The notes: a model not told the origin generated them from the sequence alone. 40,945 nucleotides of DNA from Robertmurraya sp. (GCA_025451895.1 JANWJP010000081.1:1-40945); one strand, 5' to 3'; positions 24,577 through 33,393 are shown, counted from the stretch's first letter. A program made the numbers and translations.

Positions 24577-24603
24577 GCCCTGTTTAAAAAACAGGGCTTT
24601 TTT
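24577..24603 (+). terminator. Intrinsic terminator after the oxidoreductase
   Basis: GCCCTGTTT (24577-24585) pairs perfectly with AAACAGGGC (24589-24597), then T6. Confidence 0.92.
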
Positions 24604-24694
24604 ACGGGTAAATCCGGTGTTTTTGAGTGATGCCCTGTGAAACGTTTAGCGTTGACTAAGATTGATTTCCTTGACGCTTCCCCCGGCAGACAGA

Positions 24695-24723
24695 TTGACA
24701 CGATTCTTTTATTATGTTATTTA
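24695..24723 (+). promoter_or_regulatory. htpG promoter
   Basis: TTGACA at 24695-24700 is a perfect -35. The -10 17 bases later (TATTTA, 24718-24723) is weak. The start point would lie just before the CIRCE element. Confidence 0.55.
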
Positions 24724-24736
24724 TTTTATTGTGTAA

Positions 24737-24763
24737 TTAGCACTCTCGGTTGCCGAGTGCTAA
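24737..24763 (+). promoter_or_regulatory. CIRCE element (HrcA operator)
   Basis: TTAGCACTC (24737-24745), 9 bases, GAGTGCTAA (24755-24763): an exact match to the consensus CIRCE operator bound by the heat-shock repressor HrcA. It lies 72 bases before the htpG start, between promoter and ribosome binding site. Confidence 0.97.
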
Positions 24764-24835
24764 CCGGATTTTTTAAAATACCGGGCAGCTGATGTTGTTG
24801 TCTGCAGTTTATATATACAGGGAGGAGTGGTTTTT

Positions 24836-26713
24836 ATGGAAAAGAAAGAGTTCCAGGCTGAATCGAAGCGCTTATTGGAATTGATGATTAACTCCATTTA
24901 CACACACCGTGAAGTATTCCTGAGAGAATTAATTTCCAACGCCAGTGACGCGATTGACAAAATCTATTACAAGGCTCTGACCGACGACTCTTTAAGCTTT
25001 GACCGGGACAGTTATTACATAAAAGTGATTCCCGATAAAGAAAACCGCACATTAACCATTAAAGACACGGGAATCGGTATGACGAAAGATGAACTGGAGA
25101 GCAATCTCGGCACGATTGCAAAAAGCGGTTCCCTTGCCTTTAAGAATGAACATGAAATCAAGGACGGATTTGACATCATCGGCCAATTCGGAGTAGGATT
25201 TTATTCCGCATTTATGGTTGCGGATGTTGTAACCGTCATTAGTAAGGCGCTCGGCAGCGACACTGCCTATAAATGGGAGTCATCCGGAGTGGAAGGCTAT
25301 ACCATTCAGCCTTGGGAAAAGGATGAAGTGGGAACGGAAATTATTTTGAAAATTAAAGAGAATACCGAGGACGAAGATTTTGATCAGTATTTGGAAGAAT
25401 TCCGGTTGCGCTCAATTATTAAGAAGTATTCAGACTTTATCCGCTATCCAATTAAGATGGATGTTACAAGGTCAAAACCGAAGGATGACGACAGCGGTGA
25501 ATACGTGGATTATAAAGAAGAGGAAACTATTAACTCAATGATTCCGATTTGGAGAAAAAATAAGTCGGAGCTGAAGGATGAAGATTATGAAAACTTCTAC
25601 TCTGAAAAGCGTTACGGATTCGATAAGCCGCTAAAATATATTCACACAAGTGTAGACGGAGCAATCCGTTACAACGCGATTCTTTATATTCCGGAAAGCA
25701 TTCCGTTTGATTACTATACAAAGGAATATGAAAAAGGTCTAGAACTGTATTCCAATGGCGTATTAATCATGAATAAATGTCCTGAATTGCTGCCGGATTA
25801 CTTCAGTTTTGTCAAAGGCCTTGTTGATTCTGAAGATTTATCCCTTAATATTTCAAGGGAAATGCTTCAGCATGACCGCCAGCTTAAGCTGATTGCCAAA
25901 AATATTAAAAAGAAAATCAAGAATGAACTTCTCAATATGCTTAAGAATGAGCGGGAAGAGTACGAAAAGTTCTTCAAATCTTTCGGAATGCAGCTGAAAT
26001 ATGGAATTTACAGCGATTTTGGCGCGGAAAAGGAATTCCTTCAGGATTTAATTATGTTCTATTCTTCCACTGAGAAGAAGATGGTCACTCTTGATGAATA
26101 TGTGTCAAGAATGAAGGAAGACCAGAAATACATTTACTATGCTACCGGTGAATCTATTGAAAGAATCGAAAAGCTGCCGCAAACAGAATTGGTTGCGGAC
26201 AAAGGCTATGAAATTCTTTTCTTCACCGAGCATGTGGACGAATTTGCCATCAAAATGCTCATGTCCTATAAGGACAAAGAGTTCAAGTCCGTTTCAAGCA
26301 GCGACTTGGATCTCGGCGATGAAACAGAAAAAGAGACAGAAGCCGAACAAAAAGAGCATAAAGAACTGTTTGATTTCATGAAAAATGTCTTGTCTGATAA
26401 AGTGAAGGAAGTCAGAGTCTCCAAGAGATTGAAAACACATCCCGTTTGCTTTGCGGCAGCAGGCGATTTGTCCATTGAGATGGAGAAAGTTTTGAACGCC
26501 ATGCCTGACAAACCAAATATTAAGGCAGATAAGATTCTGGAAATCAACACCAATCATCCGGTTTTCGAATCTCTGAAGAATGCATTCGAAAATGACAAGG
26601 ATAAGCTGACCTTGTATACAAATCTGTTATACAACCAGGCTCTCTTAATTGAAGGTCTGTCAGTTGAAGACCCGGTTGAATTCTCTAATGATATTTGCAA
26701 AATTATGGTTTAA
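24836..26713 (+). CDS. htpG: Molecular chaperone HtpG (bacterial Hsp90)
   Basis: HtpG is the cytoplasmic ATP-dependent Hsp90 homodimer that helps client proteins mature after stress. The 625-residue protein has the complete GHKL ATPase site: E31 and N35 in [18 protein letters not shown] at 77-82 and [11 protein letters not shown] at 116-126, then the middle domain with NISREMLQ and a C-terminal dimerisation domain. The ATG at 24836 is 8 bases from an AGGGAGGAG site; a GTG three codons upstream overlaps that site. The gene sits alone under a perfect CIRCE operator, so HrcA repression is expected. This differs from B. subtilis, where htpG is not in the HrcA regulon. Confidence 0.97.
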   Translation: MEKKEFQAESKRLLELMINSIYTHREVFLRELISNASDAIDKIYYKALTDDSLSFDRDSYYIKVIPDKENRTLTIKDTGIGMTKDELESNLGTIAKSGSLAFKNEHEIKDGFDIIGQFGVGFYSAFMVADVVTVISKALGSDTAYKWESSGVEGYTIQPWEKDEVGTEIILKIKENTEDEDFDQYLEEFRLRSIIKKYSDFIRYPIKMDVTRSKPKDDDSGEYVDYKEEETINSMIPIWRKNKSELKDEDYENFYSEKRYGFDKPLKYIHTSVDGAIRYNAILYIPESIPFDYYTKEYEKGLELYSNGVLIMNKCPELLPDYFSFVKGLVDSEDLSLNISREMLQHDRQLKLIAKNIKKKIKNELLNMLKNEREEYEKFFKSFGMQLKYGIYSDFGAEKEFLQDLIMFYSSTEKKMVTLDEYVSRMKEDQKYIYYATGESIERIEKLPQTELVADKGYEILFFTEHVDEFAIKMLMSYKDKEFKSVSSSDLDLGDETEKETEAEQKEHKELFDFMKNVLSDKVKEVRVSKRLKTHPVCFAAAGDLSIEMEKVLNAMPDKPNIKADKILEINTNHPVFESLKNAFENDKDKLTLYTNLLYNQALLIEGLSVEDPVEFSNDICKIMV

Positions 26714-26722
26714 TAGAGTGGG

Positions 26723-26764
26723 AATCCACAGGACGGTGTTTGGAACCGTTCTGTGGATTTTTTT
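26723..26764 (+). terminator. Strong intrinsic terminator after htpG
   Basis: A 15-bp stem (26723-26737 with 26745-26759, one G-T pair) with a 7-base loop is followed by a T tract. Confidence 0.95.
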
Positions 26765-26891
26765 AATGAAAAATAATGCATGGTCATCCGGAGCATTGGT
26801 TCGGCTTTGAAGTGTGAGGAAATTGTTCCGGGAAGGAAAGAGGGGGCAAGTTTATATTTGGAGATTTTTCATTTTGATATTGGTTTGGAAG

Positions 26892-27118
26892 GAACTTGTT
26901 CCCGAAATGGGGGTGTATTGCCCAAAACGACAGTTTGGAGAAGCAGCTTCCTGATTAGCAGTGTTCCGTTCAAAACGGTCCGTAGATTGCGGAAGCAGCT
27001 CCCAAATCGGTTAAGTTTTGTATCAAATGGACCTTAGAATGTTGAAGCAGTTCCCGAACTGGCTGTGTCCTCCTGTCCTGTTTAGAACAGCTCCTGCATT
27101 GCCAAACTGGATCCCGAA
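26892..27118. repeat. Degenerate tandem repeats of about 50 bp (GAAGCAGCTCCCGAA core)
   Basis: Related cores occur at 26892 (GAACTTGTTCCCGAA), 26940 (GAAGCAGCTTCCTGA), 26992 (GAAGCAGCTCCCAAA), 27044 (GAAGCAGTTCCCGAA) and, weaker, at 27085 and 27104. The first four are spaced 48, 52 and 52 bases. Flanking parts of each unit also resemble each other, for example CAAAACG after units one and two. Confidence 0.6.
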
Positions 27119-27288
27119 TTTGTAGTGCCATATCCTGAATGCCCGCCAAAACGAAGAACTAACCGGTTGGAACTGAAGTGCACAAGCAAATACCCAAAAC
27201 CATCACCAATATATCCGATGATTTACTCCCCGGCAAAATGCTCCCGGTCAAACTAAAACCTTTCTCTCCTTAAAACGGCTGCTAATCC

Positions 27289-27318
27289 TTGAACTAAATC
27301 ACACCTTAAAAGTACAAT
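27289..27318 (+). promoter_or_regulatory. Promoter for the small membrane protein
   Basis: TTGAAC at 27289-27294 and TACAAT at 27313-27318 with an 18-base spacer. Confidence 0.5.
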
Positions 27319-27349
27319 AATATAGACAACAGGGTGTGAAACGAGGGGA

Positions 27350-27649
27350 TTGTTTGCGGTTTGTTTGGAGTTGTTAAGAATCATCTTTATGATGTTTATT
27401 TTGGGCAGCAATACGAGTTTGATTCTAAAAGTTTTTTATATTGGGATAGACAGCCAAATCTTAAAATATGGCTGGCATGGTTACATGGCAATATTTATTA
27501 TTATTTATATTCTCTACAGAAATAAGTTGCAATTCAGCGGCTGGTACCGGGAAAAAAGCATGGAAAAACTGACGAAAAGAACAACAGGAACTCTAATCTT
27601 CATTGCGACGTACTCATACTTGCACCACCTGCATTATTTTTTATGTTAA
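27350..27649 (+). CDS. Small membrane protein of unknown function
   Basis: I do not recognise this protein. It encodes up to 99 residues with three likely membrane helices (about 5-30, 41-57 and 78-97) and a basic cytoplasmic-looking loop with the pattern RNKLQFSGWYREKSMEKL in between. The start is uncertain: the TTG at 27350 lies almost on top of the GAGGGG site, while the next in-frame TTG at 27365 is rather far from it. A plausible promoter lies just upstream, which favours a real gene. It is followed after 249 bases by the TraB-family gene on the same strand; no functional link can be shown. Confidence 0.5.
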   Translation: MFAVCLELLRIIFMMFILGSNTSLILKVFYIGIDSQILKYGWHGYMAIFIIIYILYRNKLQFSGWYREKSMEKLTKRTTGTLIFIATYSYLHHLHYFLC

Positions 27650-27898
27650 TATAATCCCGGAATATGTAAAATGATTCAGCCGTTTGAGAACACGTAATCA
27701 TATAATGGTTTACGTGGATGTAATCCGGAAAATCGGATCCAATATAATTAAAACTATTCTCTTACTGTCCGAAATCGGTTATGATTGGACATGTAGCAAA
27801 GGATGATTACAAGAATTGGAAAAAATGATAGTCATCATACGAAAATAGAAGGCCACACCCAATCGCTTGTCTAGACTTTTAAAAGAGGAAGGAAGCTT

Positions 27899-29071
27899 AT
27901 GACTGAACAGTTTGAAAATATAACCAGAATACATATTGGTGAAAAAGAAATAATTTTAGTGGGTACTGCTCATGTGTCAAAGACAAGTGCGGAACAGGTT
28001 AAACAGGTGATCGAAGCTGAAATGCCTGACTCGGTCTGTATTGAATTGGACGAACAAAGATACCAGTCGATCCTTGATAAAGATAAATGGAAAAAGATGG
28101 ATATATTCAAAGTGATCAAAGAAAAGAAGGCAACTCTTTTATTAATGAATCTTGCCATTTCGTCTTTTCAAAACAGAATTGCCAGCCAATTGGGCATTCA
28201 AGCGGGACAGGAAATGCTTCAGGGAATTGAATCGGCAAAAGAAGTCGGTGCTGAACTTGTTCTGGCTGACCGGGATATTCAGACAACATTTGCAAGAATT
28301 TGGAATAATGTCGGGTTTTGGGGAAAGCAAAAACTTCTATTAGAAATAATTTACAGCATTTTCAGTAAAGAAACGATTACGGAAGAAGATCTGGAAGAAT
28401 TGAAAAAACAGGATACCATTCATGCGATCCTGAATGAATTTACGACTTCTTTTCCCCAGTTGAAAGTTCCTTTAATTGATGAACGGGATCAATATCTGGC
28501 ACAAAAAATTAAAGAGGCGCCCGGCAAGAAAATCGTCGCAGTTCTCGGAGCCGCCCATGTTCCCGGGGTGACGAGGGAAATAAAAAAGGACCATGATTTG
28601 GCAAAATTGACGGAGAGGCCGCCTAAGTCAAAGATTCCGAAAATCATTGGCTGGGCGATTCCTGTCTTAATCATCGGGTTAATTCTCTATACATTTTTTA
28701 CTAACCCTTCTGCCGGTCTTCAGCAGACTATTGCCTGGACCCTTTGGAACGGTTCGTTGGCAGCTATCGGAGCAACGATTGCTTTGGGCCATCCGTTAAG
28801 TATTTTAACAGCTTTCATTGCTGCCCCGATTACTTCTTTGAATCCGTTGCTGGCCGCTGGCTGGTTTGCCGGGCTTGTACAGGCGGTACTGAAGAAGCCA
28901 AGTGTAGAGGATTTTGAAAATCTTTCTAAAGACGTCTACAGTGTTAAAGGTTTTTGGAGGAACAAAGTAACCCGCATTTTGCTTCTGGTTATCTTTGCGA
29001 ATTTGGGCAGCTCTCTTGGAACGATTTTAGGCGGTGCTGATGTGATTCGGCTTTTTATAGAAAATATTTAA
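27899..29071 (+). CDS. TraB/PrgY family membrane protein
   Basis: The 390-residue protein belongs to the TraB family, part of the Tiki/TraB/EreA/PrgY superfamily of putative metalloproteases. The N-terminal domain carries the conserved GTAHVS at 22-27, an IELDEQRY segment near 49-56, an LADRDIQTT segment near 121, and LGAAHVPG near 217; the histidines and acidic residues of these blocks are the presumed active site. The C-terminal 140 residues contain four membrane helices. In Enterococcus, PrgY limits the host-made pheromone that induces plasmid conjugation; chromosomal copies in Bacilli have no established role. The ATG follows a strong GAGGAAGGAAG site. It appears to be monocistronic. Confidence 0.88.
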   Translation: MTEQFENITRIHIGEKEIILVGTAHVSKTSAEQVKQVIEAEMPDSVCIELDEQRYQSILDKDKWKKMDIFKVIKEKKATLLLMNLAISSFQNRIASQLGIQAGQEMLQGIESAKEVGAELVLADRDIQTTFARIWNNVGFWGKQKLLLEIIYSIFSKETITEEDLEELKKQDTIHAILNEFTTSFPQLKVPLIDERDQYLAQKIKEAPGKKIVAVLGAAHVPGVTREIKKDHDLAKLTERPPKSKIPKIIGWAIPVLIIGLILYTFFTNPSAGLQQTIAWTLWNGSLAAIGATIALGHPLSILTAFIAAPITSLNPLLAAGWFAGLVQAVLKKPSVEDFENLSKDVYSVKGFWRNKVTRILLLVIFANLGSSLGTILGGADVIRLFIENI

Positions 29072-29119
29072 CAAGTACTGATTCAGATGTAAAGACAATT
29101 TTACGGTTAATACCATTCG

Positions 29120-29157
29120 GCATACTAAATCATCATTTATTCAGTATGCTATTTTTT
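29120..29157 (+). terminator. Intrinsic terminator after the TraB-family gene
   Basis: GCATACT (29120-29126) pairs with AGTATGC (29143-29149), followed by a T-rich tail. Confidence 0.7.
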
Positions 29158-29208
29158 ATAATCCGGTTGGTTGATAACGATACTGCCAAGTTTCAATATG
29201 AAATAGAA

Positions 29209-29242
29209 GCATCATATAACATTCAATTGTTGTTAATGATGC
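29209..29242. repeat. Inverted repeat between the TraB and ecsB genes
   Basis: GCATCAT (29209-29215) is mirrored by ATGATGC (29236-29242), and with one bulged base the stem extends by four more pairs (TAAC/GTTA). No T tract follows, so it is not a plain terminator. Confidence 0.4.
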
Positions 29243-29364
29243 ACCGGCACTGAAAAAGTGGGCTATTTATGATTGAACGTGCAAGTGATATTCCGGTTAT
29301 ATGTATAAACTCCATCTGCCGAAAAAGTATTGCCAATAGCATGCTAAATATTAGTTAATTATTA

Positions 29365-29392
29365 TTAGAAAAATTAAAATTTTGGGTATAAT
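29365..29392 (+). promoter_or_regulatory. Promoter for the ecsB homologue
   Basis: TTAGAA at 29365-29370 and TATAAT at 29387-29392, 16-base spacer. This falls within the 410-base gap between the TraB gene and ecsB; the rest of that gap holds a terminator and an inverted repeat. Confidence 0.45.
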
Positions 29393-29481
29393 GAATATGA
29401 GAATGGCGAAATAAGGAAAACTTTTAAATGGATGCGACAAGATCATGCCGGCAGTTTTTCAATGAAGGTAAGGGTATGTAC

Positions 29482-30662
29482 ATGGAGATTAAAACATTAT
29501 GGGGTTTGAGGTTTCGGGAATTTTATCGGAAAATATTCAAATACTATGCAATCATTGGCGCAAATGTTGTTTATTTCTTTTTGGTCATTGGCAGTGTTTC
29601 TCTTTATTATTTAAATTTGTTTATTCAGTGGGTGCCTGCTCAATTATCTGTTGAAGCAATCTCATCTCTGTTACTGACCTATTTTTTAATGCACACAAGG
29701 GTTCGTACATTTGTTAAGAAGGCAGATATTATCTTTTTATTACCGTTGGAAGGAAAAATGAGGCCGTATTTTGCCAAATCACTAGTATACAGTTTTGTTG
29801 TTGATCTTATAAAGCTCCTTTGTTTTTTGGTCATTTTTATATCCCTATTTTTGCACACAACGGAGATAGATATCCTATTTATTCTTTTAATATTGGGAGT
29901 CGGTTTTAGCAATATTTTTATGAAATGGACTGAACAGTGGTTGGAGAGCCGCTTCCAGTTTGGATTGCACAGATTATATCGGTTTTTTCGCTTTATTTGA
30001 TAAGTTATTTATTGTTCAAAAATGAAAGCATTTTTGCGCTTATTGTAATGATCATAAATCTCGATCTCGTATATTTGATATCTTTTATAGGAAGAAAGAG
30101 AAGCCTCAATTGGCAGTGGTTATTAGAAGAAGAGGAAACTGCTGTATTGAGAAACTTTAGATTTATTAATTATTTTATAGATGTCCCTCATCTCAAGCGC
30201 TCGTTTCGGAAAAGGCGCTGGCTCACGATGATTTTGAACAGGATTATACCGTATCATCAAAACAATACGCTTATCTATTTATACTCGCATTTGTTTGTAA
30301 GATATAATGATTATTTTTATCTTTTTATAAGGCTGACCATAATCGGAATGCTTGTAAATTATGCTTTACCGGCAGGAGCATTGATTCTTAATCTTCTGAT
30401 CTTATTTATAACAGGGTTTCAACTAATATCTTTACAACATGAAATGAAAGAAAACGTGTTGCTTTATCCGAACCTCAGGGTGAAGGATTCGTTTTTAAAA
30501 GTTGTTGCGGTTATTTTGTTCGCACAATTTTTTATCCTGTATTTTGCACTGTTTTTCTATGCTCCCGCTCCAAATATCCGGCATTTTGTCATCGGCTGTT
30601 TATTTATATTTGGATTCGTAAATTTTTTTGTATCAAAGCGAATCGTTCAGGAAGTTTTCTAA
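29482..30662 (+). pseudogene. ecsB: EcsB-type ABC transporter permease, interrupted by a frameshift at a T6 run
   Basis: Two overlapping frames together give one EcsB-like membrane protein of about 393 residues, close to the 408 of B. subtilis EcsB. The first frame (from ATG 29482, with ATG 29476 as an alternative) holds the EcsB patterns RVRTFVKKADIIFLLPLEGKM and MKWTEQW and stops at 30000. The second frame, open from 29937 to 30662, continues with the remaining helices. One extra T in the run at 29983-29988 would join them smoothly. EcsB pairs with the ATPase EcsA, which is not adjacent. The break may be a real mutation, a sequencing error at a homopolymer, or -1 slippage on the T run. Confidence 0.75.
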
Positions 30663-30703
30663 AGAAATTCGTTTTTTTCAGGAAAGTGAGTTTGGGACGT
30701 ACA

Positions 30704-30751
30704 GGCTGTCTCTTCCGGAAGTGTTATTTCCGGAAAGGGACAGTCTTTTTT
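30704..30751 (+). terminator. Strong intrinsic terminator after the ecsB homologue
   Basis: An arm at 30704-30720 (GGCTGTC then TTCCGGAA) pairs with 30728-30745, followed by T6. The outer stem resembles the terminator at 9741-9788. Confidence 0.9.
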
Positions 30752-30862
30752 GCTTTATTTTCGCTTTTTCACAACAAGCAACTGCCATCTATCTTTTTTC
30801 ATGAATGACAGACTTTGATATTGTCTATCATCAAATAAGTAGGAATGCAATATAATATGCGC

Positions 30863-30893
30863 TTGACAATATTGTGTGTCGCACAGTATATTG
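30863..30893 (+). promoter_or_regulatory. padR promoter with palindromic operator
   Basis: TTGACA at 30863-30868 and TATATT at 30887-30892 with an 18-base spacer. CAATATTGTGTG (30867-30878), TCG, CACAGTATATTG (30882-30893) is a near-perfect palindrome (10 of 12 positions) that fills the spacer and covers the -10. The TGTG...CACA core resembles known PadR-type sites, so autorepression is likely. Confidence 0.7.
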
Positions 30894-30912
30894 GTATTGG
30901 GAGTTGAACGCT

Positions 30913-31281
30913 ATGAGTAAAGCTAAGGAGCATCTGGATAAAATTATGCTGGAATTGCGGCGGGGGACCATTACTATCGGTGTATTAAGCCAGCTTAAAG
31001 AGCCGCAGTACGGTTATTCATTGGTGAAAGTTCTTGAGGAAAAGGGTGTGAATGTGGAGCCGGGAACGTTATATCCGTTATTAAGAAGACTGGAGAAGCA
31101 GGGACTTCTTGTAAGCAAATGGGATACAGACGAAACCAGGCCGCGGAAATATTATTTGTTAAGTCCATTGGGAGAGGAAGTTTTCGACCTTGTTTGCAAA
31201 GAGTGGAAAGAAATGACGGAGGTTATGGAAAAGCTAATCAGCCCGCGGGGCGATGGAGGGAAAACAGATGGATTTGATTGA
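30913..31281 (+). CDS. PadR-family transcriptional regulator
   Basis: The 122-residue protein is a short PadR winged-helix regulator. The family pattern is clear: LRRGTITIGVLSQLKEPQYGYSLVKVLEE for the first helices, then VEPGTLYPLLRRLEKQGLLVS for the recognition helix and TRPRKYYLLSPLGEEV for the wing. The ATG at 30913 is chosen because the protein start MSKAKEHLDKIMLELRRG matches the family and a GGGAG site precedes it. It overlaps the following HAAS-domain gene by 14 bases, giving the recurrent padR-HAAS pair of Bacilli in which the partner is thought to be controlled by the regulator. The palindrome in its promoter supports autoregulation. The inducer is unknown. Confidence 0.9.
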   Translation: MSKAKEHLDKIMLELRRGTITIGVLSQLKEPQYGYSLVKVLEEKGVNVEPGTLYPLLRRLEKQGLLVSKWDTDETRPRKYYLLSPLGEEVFDLVCKEWKEMTEVMEKLISPRGDGGKTDGFD

Positions 31282-32272
31282 TCGGTATGTATACGCGGTG
31301 GTACGCAGACTGCCGCATTCACAAAGAGAAGAAGTAGCGGCGGAATTAAAGAGTCTGATTACCGATATGCTTGACGAACGGACGAACGGAAATCCGGCGG
31401 ACAGGAAAGATGTAAAGATTGTTCTTTTGGAATTGGGCCATCCGAGGGAAATGGCGGACAAATACAGTGAATCGCGAAAATATTTAATCGGCCCGGAACT
31501 CTATGATTCTTTTATGACTGTATTAAAGATTGTTCTTTTATCAATCGCTTTTGCTGTCGCTGTCATTTTTGCCATACAGAGCATTCTTGAGCCTCATCAT
31601 TTGCTTGATCATTTTATTGATTTTATTCTTTCTCTGGTGCAAATTCCGATCGCTGCGCTGGGGTGGGTGACCCTTATTTTTGCAGGGATTCAGTACTTCG
31701 GCATCAAGAGCGTTAAGAATTTGGATGATTTGGAATCATGGGATCCTGAAGAACTGCCGGAGGTTCCGGATGAAAAATCTGTGATTAAACGTTCGGAAAC
31801 AATCATCAATATTATTTTTACGATTTTCTTTGGCTTTCTCATTGGCGCAAGTTATTTTGCCATTCCTGCCATCAAATCGGGAGATTCTTTTGTATCTGTT
31901 CCTTTCTTAAATAAGGAAAGTTTTTCTGTTTACTTTCCGCTTATTTTGCTCCTTGTCGGTTTTGGCATTTTAAAAGAGATCCTCAAGCTTGTTTCGGGAA
32001 AATGGACAAAAAAACTAGCCATTCAAATTTCACTGGTAAGTCTTCTGTCTCTGGCAACCGTTTTGATTATGATCGCCCTGGAAGCTCCATTCTGGAATCC
32101 GGATTTTATGAGCGAATTGGCCGGGACAGGAATCATTCAACCGGGAACGGAACTGTATCAAACGATTGAACGAATTTGGAGCAACGGAACCATCATCATT
32201 GTTATTCTGACGCTTTTCGGCTTTGTCCTCGATTCTGTTCTTGCCTTTTTTAAATCCGTGAAGAATGTATAA
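31268..32272 (+). CDS. HAAS-domain membrane protein paired with PadR
   Basis: The 334-residue protein starts with a HAAS signalling domain (about residues 1-75: LIDRYVYAVVRRLPHSQREEVAAELKSLITDML and LGHPREMADKY), a domain typical of partners of PadR regulators. It continues with about six membrane helices in three pairs (about 86-108 and 122-145, 176-200 and 217-237, 250-272 and 305-325). The ATG at 31268 follows GGAGGG and lies inside the end of padR, so the two are translationally coupled. The pair is probably a membrane-stress or envelope-sensing module with the HAAS protein as sensor or effector; this is inference from context. A strong terminator follows within 7 bases. Confidence 0.85.
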   Translation: MDLIDRYVYAVVRRLPHSQREEVAAELKSLITDMLDERTNGNPADRKDVKIVLLELGHPREMADKYSESRKYLIGPELYDSFMTVLKIVLLSIAFAVAVIFAIQSILEPHHLLDHFIDFILSLVQIPIAALGWVTLIFAGIQYFGIKSVKNLDDLESWDPEELPEVPDEKSVIKRSETIINIIFTIFFGFLIGASYFAIPAIKSGDSFVSVPFLNKESFSVYFPLILLLVGFGILKEILKLVSGKWTKKLAIQISLVSLLSLATVLIMIALEAPFWNPDFMSELAGTGIIQPGTELYQTIERIWSNGTIIIVILTLFGFVLDSVLAFFKSVKNV

Positions 32273-32278
32273 ACATTT

Positions 32279-32307
32279 AAGGCTGGCCTTCATATGGCCG
32301 GCCTTTT
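32279..32307 (+). terminator. Intrinsic terminator after the padR-HAAS operon
   Basis: AAGGCTGGCC (32279-32288) pairs with GGCCGGCCTT (32296-32305), with one T-G pair, followed by TT. Confidence 0.85.
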
Positions 32308-32496
32308 AAATTTTTATTGAAAAAATATTGTTTTACCTGAAGTTTGGGAAATGTAATAATGGACTTAGCATGAAATGGCGGTTATTTTCATAAAGAAGCC
32401 CGAATGGAATGGAAGCCGGACATTGAAAAAAGTCTTTCCGATGAAAGTCCATTGTTTTTCTGAAACAACAAAGAGACAAACGGATGGTGAAAAGCT

Positions 32497-33393
32497 GTGA
32501 ATACCTTATCTGTGAATATTTATGTTTTTACTGACCCTGCTTCTGCCTGGTGTTGGGGCAGTGAACCGGTTTTGCGAAAAATTGAAACATATTATAAGGA
32601 CCGGGTGGAACTTAAGTTTGTCATGGGCGGATTAATTCGGGATATTCGCAAATTTTATGATGCCAAAAACCAAATTGGCAGAGATATTTCCTTGTCGAAT
32701 AAAAATCTCAGCAAGCATTGGCTCGAGGCATCAAAAAAACACGGCATGCCTGTTCAAACTGAGGGAATTGTCCTTTTTTCCGAAGATTATCCTTCTACAT
32801 ATCCGCTTAATAAAGGCTGCAAAGCTGCCGAACTCCAGAATGCCGGCCTGGCGCGGAAGTTTTTGCGGAGAATACAGGAAGCAATCGCTGTGGATGCCAT
32901 TCCTGTAATCCGCCTGGAAAAAATGGTCATTCTGGCTGAGGAAACGGGTCTCAATGTGGAATTGTTTATTGAACATATGGCAGACGGACCGGCTGAACAA
33001 GCCTTTCAGAAGGACCTGCAAAAGGTGAAGGAATACGGTGTACGAGTATTTCCGACTTTCTTAATTCAATATGGGAAAAAGGAGACAATTCTCAGGGGTT
33101 TTCAGCCTTTTGAAAGAATTAAAAAAGCAATCGATACGATCACAAACGGGGAGGTCACAGGAGAACAAGAGAGGGCGACCGATAAAAACATTCTCTCGTT
33201 TATAAAACAATACGGCCGTGTGGCACCTGTTGAAATAAAAGAAAGCTTTGATTTAAAAGAGAGTAAGCTTGAGGATGTCCTCCAACGGCTGGAAGCACAA
33301 AAGCTGGTCGTTATTATACCGGCTGGGAACGGAGCGTTTGTGACGGAGGCTTCTCACCCATCAGTGGTAGACCTGAATCAAACCCGCGGCTGA
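32497..33393 (+). CDS. SpxH/YjbH-like DsbA-fold protein with altered active site
   Basis: The 298-residue cytoplasmic protein has a DsbA/thioredoxin-like domain (about 1-215) and a C-terminal winged-helix-like part (about 230-290). It aligns with B. subtilis YjbH (SpxH), the adaptor that delivers Spx to ClpXP: DPxxxxCWxxEPV has the same spacing, KAAELQ is shared, and the C-terminal domain has the same pattern. The CxxC active site reads S16-A-W-C19 here, so only the second cysteine remains; the cis-proline region VFPTF is kept. It may be a divergent SpxH or a paralogue with a different client. GTG 32497 follows GGATGGTGA. It appears to stand alone. Confidence 0.75.
   Translation: MNTLSVNIYVFTDPASAWCWGSEPVLRKIETYYKDRVELKFVMGGLIRDIRKFYDAKNQIGRDISLSNKNLSKHWLEASKKHGMPVQTEGIVLFSEDYPSTYPLNKGCKAAELQNAGLARKFLRRIQEAIAVDAIPVIRLEKMVILAEETGLNVELFIEHMADGPAEQAFQKDLQKVKEYGVRVFPTFLIQYGKKETILRGFQPFERIKKAIDTITNGEVTGEQERATDKNILSFIKQYGRVAPVEIKESFDLKESKLEDVLQRLEAQKLVVIIPAGNGAFVTEASHPSVVDLNQTRG

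Larger units (their letters stand above)
26714..27349. other. Gene-poor region with degenerate repeats after htpG
   Basis: About 640 bases without a convincing gene. After the htpG terminator comes a stretch of degenerate repeats of roughly 50 bases (26892-27118) and then a promoter at 27289-27318. An 85-codon open frame at 26780-27037 covers the repeats but has no ribosome binding site and reads like random sequence. Confidence 0.6.

Noticed and set aside
26780-27037. 85-codon ORF after htpG
   Set aside because: No ribosome binding site, random-looking protein, and it coincides with degenerate repeats.
27899-29071. PrgY-type plasmid pheromone control linked to conjugation
   Set aside because: The TraB family also has chromosomal members without a plasmid role, and no conjugation, pheromone or plasmid genes are nearby.
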